A stretch of DNA of 64,000 nucleotides from Alphaproteobacteria bacterium LSUCC0684 (GTDB lineage Bacteria; Pseudomonadota; Alphaproteobacteria; Puniceispirillales; UBA1172), in assembly GCA_041228335.1 (NCBI GenBank), contig CP166130.1, forward strand, positions 1,140,638 to 1,204,637, read 5' to 3'. A model generated the notes under the pieces. The model saw only the letters and a list, made by a program, of their open reading frames with translations, made no database searches and had not been told where the DNA came from. Of this stretch, positions 52,235 through 62,228 are shown in pieces (the first letter of the stretch is position 1; each line of letters opens with the position of its first letter). The position numbers and the translations under genes were made by a program.

Positions 52235-53629
52235 ATGCGTGATGGGACAAACGGCCTTGTGCATATCATCGGGGGCGGCATGGCCGGATGTGAGGCCGCC
52301 TGGCAGGTGGCCGAGGCGGGTATTCGGGTGATCTTGCATGAAATGCGCCCCCACCGGGGCACCGATGCCCATGAAACGGATGGCCTGGCTGAGCTGGTCT
52401 GTTCAAATTCATTCCGCTCGGATGATGCAACAGGAAACGCGGTTGGCGTCTTGCATGAGGAAATGCGGCGGCTCAATTCCCTCATCCTTGCCATGGCCGA
52501 TAAAACAGCAGTTCCGGCAGGCGGCGCGCTTGCCGTTGACCGGAACCTTTTTTCCGAGGCGGTCGAAGAGAAAATCAACACCCATCCCATGATCCATGTT
52601 GAGCGGGAAGAGATCAGCGGCATGCCTCCGGACGACTGGTCCAACGTGATCATTGCGACGGGGCCCCTCACCTCACCTGACCTCAGCGCGGCTATCCGTG
52701 AGGTTACCGGCGAAGCGGACCTGGCCTTCTTTGATGCCATCGCCCCGATCGTGCATCGCGACAGTATTAATATGGATATCGCCTGGTTTCAGTCCCGCTA
52801 TGATAAAGGGGATGGCAGTGACTATATCAACTGCCCGCTTGATAAAGAGCAGTATTCGCATCTGATCACCGCTATGCTGGAAGCGGAAAAGATGGATTTT
52901 CGTGAATGGGAAGCCAACACACCTTATTTCGAGGGCTGTATGCCCATCGAAGTGATGGCGGAACGGGGGGTGGACACGCCACGCTTCGGGCCGATGAAAC
53001 CGGTCGGGCTCACAGATCCCCGGACCGGCAAACGCCCTTATGCGGTTGTCCAGCTCAGGCAGGATAACGCCCTCGGAACGCTTTATAACATTGTCGGCTT
53101 CCAGACAAAGATGCGCCATGGACCGCAGACAGAGGTATTCAGGCTTATCCCTGGCCTTGAGAATGCTTCCTTTGCGCGACTTGGCGGGCTGCATCGAAAC
53201 ACTTTCATCCGCTCCCCGAAGCTTCTTGACAGGGAATTGCGGCTCAAATCCATGCCCCGGCTTCGTTTTGCCGGCCAGATGACCGGTGTTGAAGGATATG
53301 TTGAATCCGCCGCCATCGGCCTCATGGCCGGTCGCATGGCCGCTGCGCAGGAAAAGGGGGCTGAGTTCACCCCGCCGCCGCCTGAAACGGCGCATGGCGC
53401 TCTCCTTGCCCATATCACGGGCGGGGCCAATGCCGATACGTTCCAGCCCATGAATGTCAATTTTGGTCTCTTTCCCGATCTCGATACAGGTGAAATGACG
53501 CCTGATCCGGTGACCGGCCGCAGACCCCGCCGGCCCAAGGGACGGGACCGTAAAGCACTTTTTGCGGCACGGGCGCTGAAATCTATGGAAGACTATATCA
53601 GCGCGCAAGCACCTCTACCATCATCCTGA
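52235..53629 (+). CDS. trmFO: Folate/FAD-dependent tRNA m5U54 methyltransferase
   Basis: Flavoprotein of 464 aa forming 5-methyluridine at tRNA position 54 with methylene-tetrahydrofolate as methyl donor. FAD motif [20 protein letters not shown]; conserved [11 protein letters not shown] and [12 protein letters not shown]. Start at ATG 52235, 5 nt after the uvrA stop. Its 3' end overlaps the convergent NDUFAF6-like gene by 32 nt. Confidence 0.95.
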   Translation: MRDGTNGLVHIIGGGMAGCEAAWQVAEAGIRVILHEMRPHRGTDAHETDGLAELVCSNSFRSDDATGNAVGVLHEEMRRLNSLILAMADKTAVPAGGALAVDRNLFSEAVEEKINTHPMIHVEREEISGMPPDDWSNVIIATGPLTSPDLSAAIREVTGEADLAFFDAIAPIVHRDSINMDIAWFQSRYDKGDGSDYINCPLDKEQYSHLITAMLEAEKMDFREWEANTPYFEGCMPIEVMAERGVDTPRFGPMKPVGLTDPRTGKRPYAVVQLRQDNALGTLYNIVGFQTKMRHGPQTEVFRLIPGLENASFARLGGLHRNTFIRSPKLLDRELRLKSMPRLRFAGQMTGVEGYVESAAIGLMAGRMAAAQEKGAEFTPPPPETAHGALLAHITGGANADTFQPMNVNFGLFPDLDTGEMTPDPVTGRRPRRPKGRDRKALFAARALKSMEDYISAQAPLPSS

Positions 53630-54170
53630 ACGCCAGCATGGGATGTCTTGAGGGATAATCAAGGCGTGACGCATCCTGGCACAACCAGGCGATGAGCGCC
53701 ATTGGCGGATAGCCAGGCTTGACGGGAAAGTGCGCCTCCCCTCCTTCCATCACATCAGCAAGACATGCCAGCACGGAAGCCATGGCCTCAGCTTCGCCAT
53801 CCAGTTTCAGCCCATCTTCAATAAGCACCGCAAATTCCTTATGGATGAAACCACCGTCACTGCCATCGAGCACGGCGGCCACGAGGCGCTCAGTTGCATG
53901 GGCAAGCCTTGCGCGATCAAGACGTTGACCGGACCAATCCAAAATCCGTTCAGCAAGGGGAACATGATCGGTCTTTCCCGTTTCAAACGCCTCACGCCAA
54001 AAGGTCAGCCTTGCGGCAGCGATCAGGTTTTCCGATGCTCTGGTTGCGCGCCGATATTCAAGCCACAAAAGAAGCATATCAGCAAGAAATGCCCGGTCCC
54101 TGCGGGCAGCAAATCCTGTTGTCAGCGCCAGCGCCGGGAATTCATGACGTAATGCGGAAACGGAATCCAT
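53598..54170 (-). CDS. Squalene/phytoene-synthase-like protein (NDUFAF6-like)
   Basis: Protein of 190 aa with weak similarity to the isoprenoid synthase fold used by squalene/phytoene synthases and complex I assembly factor NDUFAF6: [20 protein letters not shown] and [14 protein letters not shown] match its first helices. It is shorter than the usual 250-300 aa and the aspartate-rich DxxxD motifs of true synthases are not evident, so prenyl synthase activity is unlikely. Position 2 nt after an NDUFAF3-like gene supports an assembly role by inference. Confidence 0.65.
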   Translation of the reverse strand: MDSVSALRHEFPALALTTGFAARRDRAFLADMLLLWLEYRRATRASENLIAAARLTFWREAFETGKTDHVPLAERILDWSGQRLDRARLAHATERLVAAVLDGSDGGFIHKEFAVLIEDGLKLDGEAEAMASVLACLADVMEGGEAHFPVKPGYPPMALIAWLCQDASRLDYPSRHPMLAFRMMVEVLAR

Positions 54171-54172
54171 CC

Positions 54173-54565
54173 TTATCCCTTTTCCGAAACCTCCAGCGCT
54201 GCCAGGGCAACCTTCCGGCCTTCGCTCAAGAGAAGATTCCAGGTTCGGCAGGCCGCGGCCGTGGTGAGAATTTCAGCAGGCAAGCCCGCAGCATTCAGAT
54301 CACGGCGCAGTTCCATGAAGGGATGATTCATCATCTCACCCACGCCGACAATCATCAGGTCAGGCCGGTGCGGTGAGGCAAGAGCCGCCGCAAAGTCATC
54401 AATGCTGAGGGTTTCACGATCCCTGACATACCAGGGCAGGATCGAAAATCCGCTCCCATCCTCCCCGATGATCATGATCGGCCCTTCATGGGACTGGTCG
54501 CTGAAAACAAACTTGCCGCCGCTGTAGTCGCTGATAACGGGGGCCGTGGGAAGAGATGCCGACAT
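54173..54565 (-). CDS. Mth938-like/DUF498 protein (NDUFAF3-like)
   Basis: Protein of 130 aa with the DUF498/Mth938 fold: SDQSHEGPIMIIGEDGSGFS, LMIVGVGEMMNHPFMELRRD and CRTWNLLLSEGRKVALAAL. Mitochondrial NDUFAF3 belongs to this family and assists complex I assembly. The gene starts at the secF stop (1-nt overlap), a placement seen in alphaproteobacteria. Confidence 0.85.
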   Translation of the reverse strand: MSASLPTAPVISDYSGGKFVFSDQSHEGPIMIIGEDGSGFSILPWYVRDRETLSIDDFAAALASPHRPDLMIVGVGEMMNHPFMELRRDLNAAGLPAEILTTAAACRTWNLLLSEGRKVALAALEVSEKG

Positions 54566-55512
54566 CAGCGTTCGTATTCAGGGGTGGGCACATCTTCGTC
54601 ATCGTCCGGGATGATATTGAACCAGACAAGTGTTCCCACGGCGACAAAAATCGATGAATACGTCCCGATAACGATTCCCCAGATCATGGCCAGGGCAAAA
54701 TCCGCCAGCACCGCGCCACCAAAAACACTGATCGACACGAGCGCCAGAAGCGTTGTCAGTGATGTCATGACGGTCCGGTTCAGGGTCTCATTAAGTGAAA
54801 TGGTCAGAATCTCAGGAATAGGACGGGATTTATATCGCTTGAGATTATCGCGGACCCGATCAAACACGACGACGGTATCGTTGATCGAGTATCCGGCGAT
54901 GGTCAGCAATGCGGCCACGGTTGCCAGATTAAACTCAAACCCCGTGATCGAGAAAACCCCGACCGTGGTAATCACATCATGGCTCAGCGCGATAATGGCA
55001 CTGACGGCAAAAGGCCATTCAAAACGGAACCAGATATAGATCATGATGGCGCCGATCGCCGCGATGATTGCCATGAGCGCTTTCTGGCGCAACTCCCCGC
55101 CAACAACCGCACCGACATATTCCGTCCGGCGGATCGTGTATTCTTCGCCCAGGGTCGTCTGGACCAGCGCCACCGCCGCCTTGTCAACATCGGAAAGGCT
55201 TTCGCTGTCTTCAAGATTCTGGGATTGAACACGGATCAACACGTCGGTATCAAGACCGAATTCCTGCAAGGAGACATCGCCAAGGTCAAGCTGGCCGAGC
55301 TGTTGACGCAAGGCCTGAATATCAGCAGGCCCATTCTTGGAGCGGACTTCAACCAGAAATCCGCCACGGAAATCAATACCGGTATTAAGACCGATAAATG
55401 CCCAGGATGCGAGTGAACCAAGAACAAGAAGAAGAGAGAAGATCAGCGCTATCCTGCGGGCGGCAAGAAAAGGGATGTTGGTATTCTGCGGGACAATTTT
55501 CAGCAAACGCAT
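54565..55512 (-). CDS. secF: Protein translocase subunit SecF
   Basis: RND-type membrane protein of 315 aa with six helices and a periplasmic P domain. Segments FIGLNTGIDFRGGFLVEV, ISGYS-like IAGYSINDTVVVFDRVRDN and LNETLNRTVMTSLTTLLAL are diagnostic. It pairs with SecD to pull proteins through SecYEG using proton motive force. Confidence 0.95.
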   Translation of the reverse strand: MRLLKIVPQNTNIPFLAARRIALIFSLLLVLGSLASWAFIGLNTGIDFRGGFLVEVRSKNGPADIQALRQQLGQLDLGDVSLQEFGLDTDVLIRVQSQNLEDSESLSDVDKAAVALVQTTLGEEYTIRRTEYVGAVVGGELRQKALMAIIAAIGAIMIYIWFRFEWPFAVSAIIALSHDVITTVGVFSITGFEFNLATVAALLTIAGYSINDTVVVFDRVRDNLKRYKSRPIPEILTISLNETLNRTVMTSLTTLLALVSISVFGGAVLADFALAMIWGIVIGTYSSIFVAVGTLVWFNIIPDDDEDVPTPEYER

Positions 55513-55520
55513 CGCTTCAC

Positions 55521-57074
55521 CTATAAAACCAGCTGACCGGGTTTGGTGCGATTAAGCCACAAGACCACAATCATCCGTGTCACCATCACGGCCGAGAACA
55601 TGGATGTCACCACCCCGATGGCGAGGGTGACCGAAAAGCCCTTGACCGGACCTGACCCCAGGAAAAAGAGGAAAAGCGCTGCGGCCAGTGTCGTGAGATT
55701 GGCGTCAATAATGGTCGCGGTGGCCTGTTTGAAGCCGGTATTGACCGATGATGCAATCGTTCTGCCTTTTGCGTATTCCTCGCGGATACGCTCAAAAATA
55801 AGGACATTGGCGTCCACCGCCATCCCCATGGTCAGGACGATCCCGGCTATACCGGGCAGGGTAAGCGTCGCCTGCAACAGGGACAGAGCCGCGATCAGCA
55901 GGATCATGTTGATGGCAAGAGCCATGGTGGCGAAGATGCCGAATCTTCCGTAACTCAACACCATGAAGACGACAACACCAATCAGGCCGATGATGGAAGC
56001 AAGTTTCCCGGCTTCGATACTGTCGCTACCGAGGCCCGGGCCAACGGAACGCTCTTCGAGGACAGCCAGCGGGGCCGGCAGAGCCCCTGCACGCAACAGC
56101 AAGGCAAGTTCATCGGATTCTTCAACGGTGAAATTGCCTGATATCTGCCCATTGGAGAAAATCTGCGCCCGGATGACCGGCGCGCTCACCACCTTGTCAT
56201 CAAGCACGATGGCAAAGGGCCGGCCGATATTCTGCCCCGTCACCTTGCCAAACCGGGCGCCGCCGGTGGCGTTGAGGGTGAAGTTGACAACAGGGTCGTT
56301 ATTCTCACCAAAACCCGGCCGGGCATCATCAAGCATGTCACCCGAGATCAGCACCCGCTTGCGGACAAGATAAAGCTGGCCGCTACCATCAGCGGCAGGC
56401 AGAATTTCCGATCCGGGCGGAATACGGCCAGAAGCTTCAACCTCAACGGCTGAAGCCGAAATATCAACCAGCTGAAAGCCAAGCCGCGCCGTCCGGCCGA
56501 GAAGACGTTTGATATCATCCGGATTATCAACACCGGGAAGCTGCACAAGTATCCGGTCCTGGCCCTGACGCTGGATGATCGGTTCTTTCGTTCCGGTTTC
56601 ATCAATCCGGTTGCGGACAATTTCAATCGCCTGATCTACGGTAATCCGGGCAAGGTCCTGCATACCGGTATCGGAATAGTTTATGACAAAACGGCCTGAA
56701 CTTTCCTCAATCTGCATGTCCTGGCCGATAAAATCCCGTATCGCCTCCCTGGCCGCGGCAATCTCTTCTGCATCCCGGATCGAAAAGACAACCTTTGTAT
56801 CATCGGAAACAAGCCCGCGGATTCCAATACGGTTTTCGCGCATCTCAACTCGAATGGCCTCAGCCATGTTTTCAAGCCGTTCGGTCACCACTTTATCAAG
56901 CTCAACCTGAAGCAGCAGATAGGAGCCGCCCTGCAGGTCAAGCCCGAGATTTATCTGCCGGTCGGCGAAGAACCCCTCATCCTGCCCGTTCATCAGATTG
57001 GGCAGTGCAAGCACAACCCCGATGGCACAGACCATGCTGATGAGGACAATCTTCCATTTCTCGAAAACAATCAT
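55521..57074 (-). CDS. secD: Protein translocase subunit SecD
   Basis: RND-type subunit of 517 aa starting at ATG 57074. INLGLDLQGGSYLLLQV at the N-terminus and GMAVDANVLIFERIREEYAK in helix 4 are hallmarks; the latter holds the conserved Asp of the proton path. It is 8 nt upstream of secF and downstream of yajC. Confidence 0.95.
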   Translation of the reverse strand: MIVFEKWKIVLISMVCAIGVVLALPNLMNGQDEGFFADRQINLGLDLQGGSYLLLQVELDKVVTERLENMAEAIRVEMRENRIGIRGLVSDDTKVVFSIRDAEEIAAAREAIRDFIGQDMQIEESSGRFVINYSDTGMQDLARITVDQAIEIVRNRIDETGTKEPIIQRQGQDRILVQLPGVDNPDDIKRLLGRTARLGFQLVDISASAVEVEASGRIPPGSEILPAADGSGQLYLVRKRVLISGDMLDDARPGFGENNDPVVNFTLNATGGARFGKVTGQNIGRPFAIVLDDKVVSAPVIRAQIFSNGQISGNFTVEESDELALLLRAGALPAPLAVLEERSVGPGLGSDSIEAGKLASIIGLIGVVVFMVLSYGRFGIFATMALAINMILLIAALSLLQATLTLPGIAGIVLTMGMAVDANVLIFERIREEYAKGRTIASSVNTGFKQATATIIDANLTTLAAALFLFFLGSGPVKGFSVTLAIGVVTSMFSAVMVTRMIVVLWLNRTKPGQLVL

Positions 57075-57104
57075 CAAAGATACGCTCAGGTCAGGTGGTA
57101 AAGG

Positions 57105-57452
57105 TTACTTCTTGCCTTTTTCAGGTTTCATCAGCTCGCCATTCTTGTCGCGAACCTCGGCGATCATCGCGCGAACCACATTCACAACCACGCCTGACGC
57201 AATCTCAACCTCGACGGTGTCTTTTTCATCCACGGCTTTGGTCACCTTGCCGGCGATACCACCTGAAGTGATCACCTGATCACCTTTCTTGAGGCTGTTC
57301 ACCAGAAGGCGATGTTCCTTGGCGCGTTTCTGCTGCGGGCGGATCAGCAGAAAATAGAAAACAACAAAAATAAGCAGGAACGGCAGCAACTGGGCAAGGG
57401 CACCAGGGCCACCAGCACCGGCGGACTGAGCAAAGGCAGGTGAAATGATCAT
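57105..57452 (-). CDS. yajC: Sec translocon accessory protein YajC
   Basis: Single-span membrane protein of 115 aa. LLPFLLIFVVFYFLLIRPQQ is the membrane helix followed by the family motif RPQQKRAKEH, then LKKGDQVITSGGIAGKV. The ATG at 57452 has GGAG with 6-nt spacing and is preferred over two earlier in-frame starts. First gene of the yajC-secD-secF operon. Confidence 0.94.
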   Translation of the reverse strand: MIISPAFAQSAGAGGPGALAQLLPFLLIFVVFYFLLIRPQQKRAKEHRLLVNSLKKGDQVITSGGIAGKVTKAVDEKDTVEVEIASGVVVNVVRAMIAEVRDKNGELMKPEKGKK

Positions 57453-57597
57453 GGCCATCTCCAAATTTTTCAAGCGTGATGTTGCGGCACGATACTACCT
57501 TGAGCTTGGGATGCGCAATGATAAACCTTAGCAAAACGTCAAGTTTTTCGCTAGGATGTCTTTCATATTGCTTTGACTGACCGGATGAAATCTGAAC

Positions 57598-58473
57598 ATG
57601 ACTGAAAAGAACGTTGCTGATCCTGCTCTTTATGCACTTCTTGAACGGATAGCTTCGGCGCTGGAAGAGAGGAATGCAACCGCGCGCGTCTCCGCGCCTT
57701 CAGATGAATTTTCAGCTTTTGTATGGCAGTCAGCGACCCTTGATTTTGACCCTGTCCGCAGCGTGAACCGCATTCCCTTGTCCCTGCTCAGGGGAATTGA
57801 CTATCAGCAGGACAAGCTGATGGAAAACACCTTGCGCTTTGCCAGAGGTTTTGCCGCCAACAACGCTCTTCTCTGGGGGGCGCGGGGAACCGGCAAGTCG
57901 TCGCTCGTCAAGGCAATTCATGGTGAGGTTTCGGTGGCAAATCCACTGGTGCTTGTCGAAATTCACCGCGAGGATCTGGCAACCCTGCCCCAGCTTTTAA
58001 GCGCCATAGGAACCGACAGGCGGCGTTTTATCGTATTCTGTGATGATCTCGCCTTTGAAAGCGGGGAAAGCTCTTACAAATCGCTCAAAGCCATTCTCGA
58101 AGGCGGGATAGAGGGCCGGCCTGAGAACGTGATCTTCTATGCCACATCAAACCGGCGTCACCTGATGGCCCGGGACATGATCGAAAATGAGCGTTCCACC
58201 GCCATCAATCCTTCGGAAGCGGTGGAGGAGAAAGTCTCCCTTTCCGATCGATTTGGTCTCTGGCTAGGTTTTCATTCGATTGATCAGGACACCTATCTTG
58301 CCATGATCAACGGCTATGCCGACGCCATCGGCCTTGCCAAGGGATCGGCGCGGGCGGAGCTTGAGAAGCAGAGTCTCGCCTGGTCCGTCTCACGCGGGAG
58401 CCGTTCGGGGCGTGTTGCCTGGCAGTTTATCGTCGACACGGCCGGTGAGGCCGGTATCAAGATCACTTTCTGA
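57598..58473 (+). CDS. DUF815 AAA+ ATPase
   Basis: ATP-binding protein of 291 aa. Walker A WGARGTGKSSLVKA, Walker B RRFIVFCDDLAFES, sensor segment VIFYATSNRRHLM followed by the DUF815 stretch EEKVSLSDRFGLWLGFH. The family is conserved in alphaproteobacteria but functionally uncharacterised. Divergent from yajC and convergent with nlpD. Confidence 0.92.
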   Translation: MTEKNVADPALYALLERIASALEERNATARVSAPSDEFSAFVWQSATLDFDPVRSVNRIPLSLLRGIDYQQDKLMENTLRFARGFAANNALLWGARGTGKSSLVKAIHGEVSVANPLVLVEIHREDLATLPQLLSAIGTDRRRFIVFCDDLAFESGESSYKSLKAILEGGIEGRPENVIFYATSNRRHLMARDMIENERSTAINPSEAVEEKVSLSDRFGLWLGFHSIDQDTYLAMINGYADAIGLAKGSARAELEKQSLAWSVSRGSRSGRVAWQFIVDTAGEAGIKITF

Positions 58474-58489
58474 TCCGGGAAAACTGATA

Positions 58490-59407
58490 TCAGGTCAGGT
58501 AATCCTGGGGATTGACGGGCTTGCGGGCCTTGCGCAATTCAAAATGCAGTTGCGGTGAATCAACGCGGCCCGTCATCCCGACGGTGCCGATCACATCACC
58601 CTGATCGAGACGCTGCCCCTCTTCCACCTCAATCGAGCCAAGATGGGCATAGGCCGTGATCCAGCCGCCATCATGCTTGACCAGCACAAGATTGCCAAAG
58701 GATTTAAGCCCGGCCCCGACAAAGGCCACCTGCCCTTTTTGCGCCGCCCTCACGGCACTGCCAGTTTCGGCGCCGATATTCACGCCGTCGTTATGCACGC
58801 CGCGGGCGGTTTCGCCAAAGGTTTCGATGATCGTGCCATCAACCGGCCATGAAAACGTCCCCCCGCTGGTGAATGCAACGCGCTGTCCGACCGATTTCGG
58901 CACCGGATTGACGGCGATATTTTCTGCGGGGGTTATCGTTTCCGGGGTGGATTGATCCACCGGCAGATCAAGCAGGGAATAATCAAGACGCCGCGGTATC
59001 GCCACCGCCATTCCCTGCCGCAGGCTATACGGCTCTTCAAGACCGTTGAGGCGAATGATGTCGCTGACGCTCACCGAATAGCGTTTGGAGATTTTCTGCA
59101 ATGTATCGCCTGCCGCAATGATATGTGATCGCGGTTTGGGAACCTCGAGCGTGTCAAGCCCCGTCAACTCATAGGGCGGGGCCAGATTATTGGCCAGAAT
59201 GATCCGCCTTGGCGTGACCCCATAACGGTTGGCGATGGTGTAGATCGTATCGCCAGGCTCAACCCTGATAATCCCGTCAGGCGGGACTTCCTGCTGGTTC
59301 TGGCGTTTCGGGGCATCCTTCACCGGCAGAAGTGCACGTTCCGTGTTCAGTCCGGCACAGCCCGAAAGCAAAAGAACCGAAATAAGGAAAAGGCGGAGAT
59401 GCCACAT
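58490..59407 (-). CDS. nlpD: LysM/M23 lipoprotein, NlpD-like amidase activator
   Basis: Outer-membrane lipoprotein of 305 aa with lipobox LLSGC (Cys17), two LysM peptidoglycan-binding domains (VEPGDTIYTIANRYGVTPRR and IAAGDTLQKISKRYSVSVSD) and a C-terminal M23 domain. In active M23 enzymes H-x-G-x-D binds zinc; here the site reads HNDGVNIG, with Asn for Asp, so the domain is probably non-catalytic and activates an amidase, as in NlpD/EnvC. Transcribed in the tat-serS-surE-pcm run. Confidence 0.87.
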   Translation of the reverse strand: MWHLRLFLISVLLLSGCAGLNTERALLPVKDAPKRQNQQEVPPDGIIRVEPGDTIYTIANRYGVTPRRIILANNLAPPYELTGLDTLEVPKPRSHIIAAGDTLQKISKRYSVSVSDIIRLNGLEEPYSLRQGMAVAIPRRLDYSLLDLPVDQSTPETITPAENIAVNPVPKSVGQRVAFTSGGTFSWPVDGTIIETFGETARGVHNDGVNIGAETGSAVRAAQKGQVAFVGAGLKSFGNLVLVKHDGGWITAYAHLGSIEVEEGQRLDQGDVIGTVGMTGRVDSPQLHFELRKARKPVNPQDYLT

Positions 59408-59451
59408 GATAAATGCCTGTCACAAACCCTGTTGCGCGGTAATACCTTACT

Positions 59452-60120
59452 TTATATTGGGTCTGCGCCCCGATCAATACCAACATCTGTGATGAGCGGG
59501 ACAAATCGCACATCAAAGAGATCTTCGGATTTATGCACCCCATCATCACCCATGCGATATTTCCTGAGTTTCTGTGGCATGTCAGCCTCCCCTACGGGCG
59601 CGACCAGAATACCGCCAGGCTTCAATTGCCTGAGCAGATTTTCAGGGGACGTTTTTATCGCGCAGGTCAGAATGATGCGATCAAACGGGGCGGCTTCCGG
59701 CCAGCCAAGCGCCCCATCACCATGGCGTGCGGTCAGGTTCGTCACCTTGAGCGCCTGAAGGCGGCGTTCGGCTTCGACCAGAAGAGGCCGCAGGCGTTCA
59801 ATCGTATAGACCCGGCGGCATATATGCGACAAAACCGCCGCCTGATATCCGGACCCGGTGCCTATTTCGAGCACACGTTCCTTTCCGGTAAGTTCAAGCT
59901 CCGCTGTCATGCGCGCGACCACATAGGGCTGGCTGATCGTCTGCCCCTGGCTGATCGGCAAGGATACATTATCGTAGGCATGGGGACGTAATGCCGCGGG
60001 GACAAAACCTTCCCGCGGCGTCATTTCTATCGCTTTCAGCACGTTGGTGTTCCGGATGCCAAGACCACGCAACTGCATGATGAGCATGGCCTTTTTTTCC
60101 AGAAGTGGTTCTTCTGTCAT
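59452..60120 (-). CDS. pcm: Protein-L-isoaspartate O-methyltransferase
   Basis: SAM-dependent repair methyltransferase of 222 aa. PISQGQTISQPYVVARMTAE and motif I VLEIGTGSGYQAAVLS are diagnostic, with LKPGGILVAPVG downstream. It follows surE with a 5-nt gap, the usual surE-pcm pairing. Confidence 0.95.
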   Translation of the reverse strand: MTEEPLLEKKAMLIMQLRGLGIRNTNVLKAIEMTPREGFVPAALRPHAYDNVSLPISQGQTISQPYVVARMTAELELTGKERVLEIGTGSGYQAAVLSHICRRVYTIERLRPLLVEAERRLQALKVTNLTARHGDGALGWPEAAPFDRIILTCAIKTSPENLLRQLKPGGILVAPVGEADMPQKLRKYRMGDDGVHKSEDLFDVRFVPLITDVGIDRGADPI

Positions 60121-60125
60121 GATGG

Positions 60126-60908
60126 TCAGGCGATCTTTTGCGTAAGCGTTCCCAGAAACTCACGATCTGTCATGTTGATGCTGAGCGGGCATAATGCGAT
60201 ATGTCCATCGAGGAGCGCGCCGATATCGGTCCCCTCTTCGACGTCGAGACGCTGGCGGGCCATGCCGATACGGTAGGTGTTCTCCCCTGATCCCGGCATC
60301 ACATCATCGGAATTCTTGTGTCGGCCGACCATGATCGGCTTGATCCCTTTTACCTCATCGGCAGGAAGGCTCGGAAAGTTGACGTTCATGATGACGCCTT
60401 CCGGCCAGCCTTCGGCAAGCAGCATCCGGATGACATTGCCGGCATGTGCCCCGGCGGCGGCGAAAACATCCGGATTATCCCGGGGAATTTCGATGCTGTA
60501 TTTCTGGGAAAGCGCGATGGCCGGCACACCATGCACCACCGCTTCCCAGGCCGCGCCAATCGTTCCCGAACAGGTGATGTCATCGGCGACATTCATGCCG
60601 AGATTGATGCCGCTCAAGACCAGATCGGGGCGGGTATCGTTCATGAAGTGATTAAGGGCAAGGATCATGCAATCCGTCGGCGTTCCATCGCAGGTCATCC
60701 GCCGCTCGCCATGATGGGTGACTTTCAACTCACGCTTGAGGGTCAATGATCTGCCATAGCCCGAACAATTGTCATCCGGGGCGAAAACCCAGACTTCATC
60801 GGCGATGCCGGTTGCGATCTCTTCAAGGATGGCAAGGCCTTTTGCGTCAATCCCGTCGTCGTTGGTGATAAGCACGCGCCCGATTTTACCGGATGATGAC
60901 CGCAACAT
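60126..60908 (-). CDS. surE: 5'-nucleotidase SurE
   Basis: Metal-dependent nucleotidase of 260 aa. N-terminal ILITNDDG-type motif VLITNDDGIDAKGL provides the metal-binding Asp pair; SGINLGMNVADDITCSGTIG is also conserved. The ATG at 60908 has GGGAGC upstream and lies 1 nt after the serS stop; longer readings run into serS. Confidence 0.95.
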   Translation of the reverse strand: MLRSSSGKIGRVLITNDDGIDAKGLAILEEIATGIADEVWVFAPDDNCSGYGRSLTLKRELKVTHHGERRMTCDGTPTDCMILALNHFMNDTRPDLVLSGINLGMNVADDITCSGTIGAAWEAVVHGVPAIALSQKYSIEIPRDNPDVFAAAGAHAGNVIRMLLAEGWPEGVIMNVNFPSLPADEVKGIKPIMVGRHKNSDDVMPGSGENTYRIGMARQRLDVEEGTDIGALLDGHIALCPLSINMTDREFLGTLTQKIA

Positions 60909-60909
60909 G

Positions 60910-62202
60910 TCAGCTCCCGTCCCGACGAAGTTCGGACATGCCTCCCATATAGGGCTGAAGCACGTCAGGGATGAGGACAGAGCCATCTTCCTGCTGGTAG
61001 TTTTCAAGAACGGCAATCATGGTCCTGCCGACGGCAAGGCCGGAGCCGTTGAGCGTATGGACAAAACGCGTATCCTTGCTGCCGGAATCGCGGAAACGTG
61101 CTTTCATCCGCCGGGCCTGGAACGGGCCGCAATTCGAGCAGGAGGATATCTCCCGGTACATGCCCCTGCCTTCATCCTGGCCGGGAAGCCATACCTCGAT
61201 ATCATAAGTCCGCCGGGCGGAAAAACCGGTATCCCCCGAGCACAGCAGCATCACCCGATACGAAAGACCGAGGCGCTGAAGAATGGTCTCCGCGCATGAC
61301 GTCATCCGCTCAAGCTCTTCATCGGAATGATCGGGATGAGAAATGGAAACCAGTTCCACCTTGGAGAACTGGTGCTGGCGTATCATGCCGCGCGTATCAC
61401 GGCCTGCGGCACCTGCCTCGGCACGGAAACACGGGGTATAGGCCGTCAGCCGCATCGGCAGCTGATCGGCGGGCAGAATGTCACCGGCGACAAGATTGGT
61501 CAGCGGCACTTCGGCGGTGGGGATAAGCCAGCGGTCGTCTTCGGTATGAAAGAGATCTTCGGCGAATTTCGGCAACTGGCCGGTGCCGGCCATGGTCTCC
61601 CCCTTCACGAGGGCGGGCGGGAGAATTTCCTGATAGCCGAACTCCCCGCAATGGATATCCAGCATGAAGGCCGCAAGCGCACGTTCCAGCCGCGCAAGAC
61701 CGCCTTTAAGCACGACGAACCGGGCACCGGAAAGTTTGGCCCCGGCGGCAAAATCCATCATGCCGAGCCCTTCGCCGATATCGACGTGATCACGGGCCGG
61801 AAAAGGAAGCTTTACGGCTTCGCCCACGCTGCGGACAAGCTGATTCTCTACTTCATCGGCGCCATCAGGGACCTTTTCATCAAGGATATTGGGAAGACCC
61901 ATGAGCAAGGCGCCGAGGTCTTCGGCCAGTTGCCGTTCACGTTCTTCCATCTGCCCCATGGAATCCTTCATCGCGGCGACTTCGGCCATGATGGCGCTGG
62001 CATCGCCCCCCTCTTTCTTGATCTGTCCGATCTGGCGGGAGGCGTCGTTGCGGCGCTGCTGCATTTCCTGAAGGCTGGTCTGAATCTGCCGGCGTTCCGT
62101 ATCAAGGGCGAGAATATCCGCCGCCTGCGGGGCAATCCCCCGGCGGGCCAGCGCCCGGTCAAACCCATCCGCATCGTCACGAATGAAACGGATGTCATGC
62201 AT
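60910..62202 (-). CDS. serS: Serine--tRNA ligase
   Basis: Class II synthetase of 430 aa with an N-terminal coiled-coil arm (about residues 30-105) for the long variable arm of tRNA-Ser. Motif 2 region [20 protein letters not shown] and motif 3 region [19 protein letters not shown] are intact. ATG at 62202 has GGAG with 6-nt spacing and is preferred over the ATG at 62214. Confidence 0.96.
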   Translation of the reverse strand: MHDIRFIRDDADGFDRALARRGIAPQAADILALDTERRQIQTSLQEMQQRRNDASRQIGQIKKEGGDASAIMAEVAAMKDSMGQMEERERQLAEDLGALLMGLPNILDEKVPDGADEVENQLVRSVGEAVKLPFPARDHVDIGEGLGMMDFAAGAKLSGARFVVLKGGLARLERALAAFMLDIHCGEFGYQEILPPALVKGETMAGTGQLPKFAEDLFHTEDDRWLIPTAEVPLTNLVAGDILPADQLPMRLTAYTPCFRAEAGAAGRDTRGMIRQHQFSKVELVSISHPDHSDEELERMTSCAETILQRLGLSYRVMLLCSGDTGFSARRTYDIEVWLPGQDEGRGMYREISSCSNCGPFQARRMKARFRDSGSKDTRFVHTLNGSGLAVGRTMIAVLENYQQEDGSVLIPDVLQPYMGGMSELRRDGS

Positions 62203-62228
62203 CGGCAACTCCATTTAACAAGCGCAAG

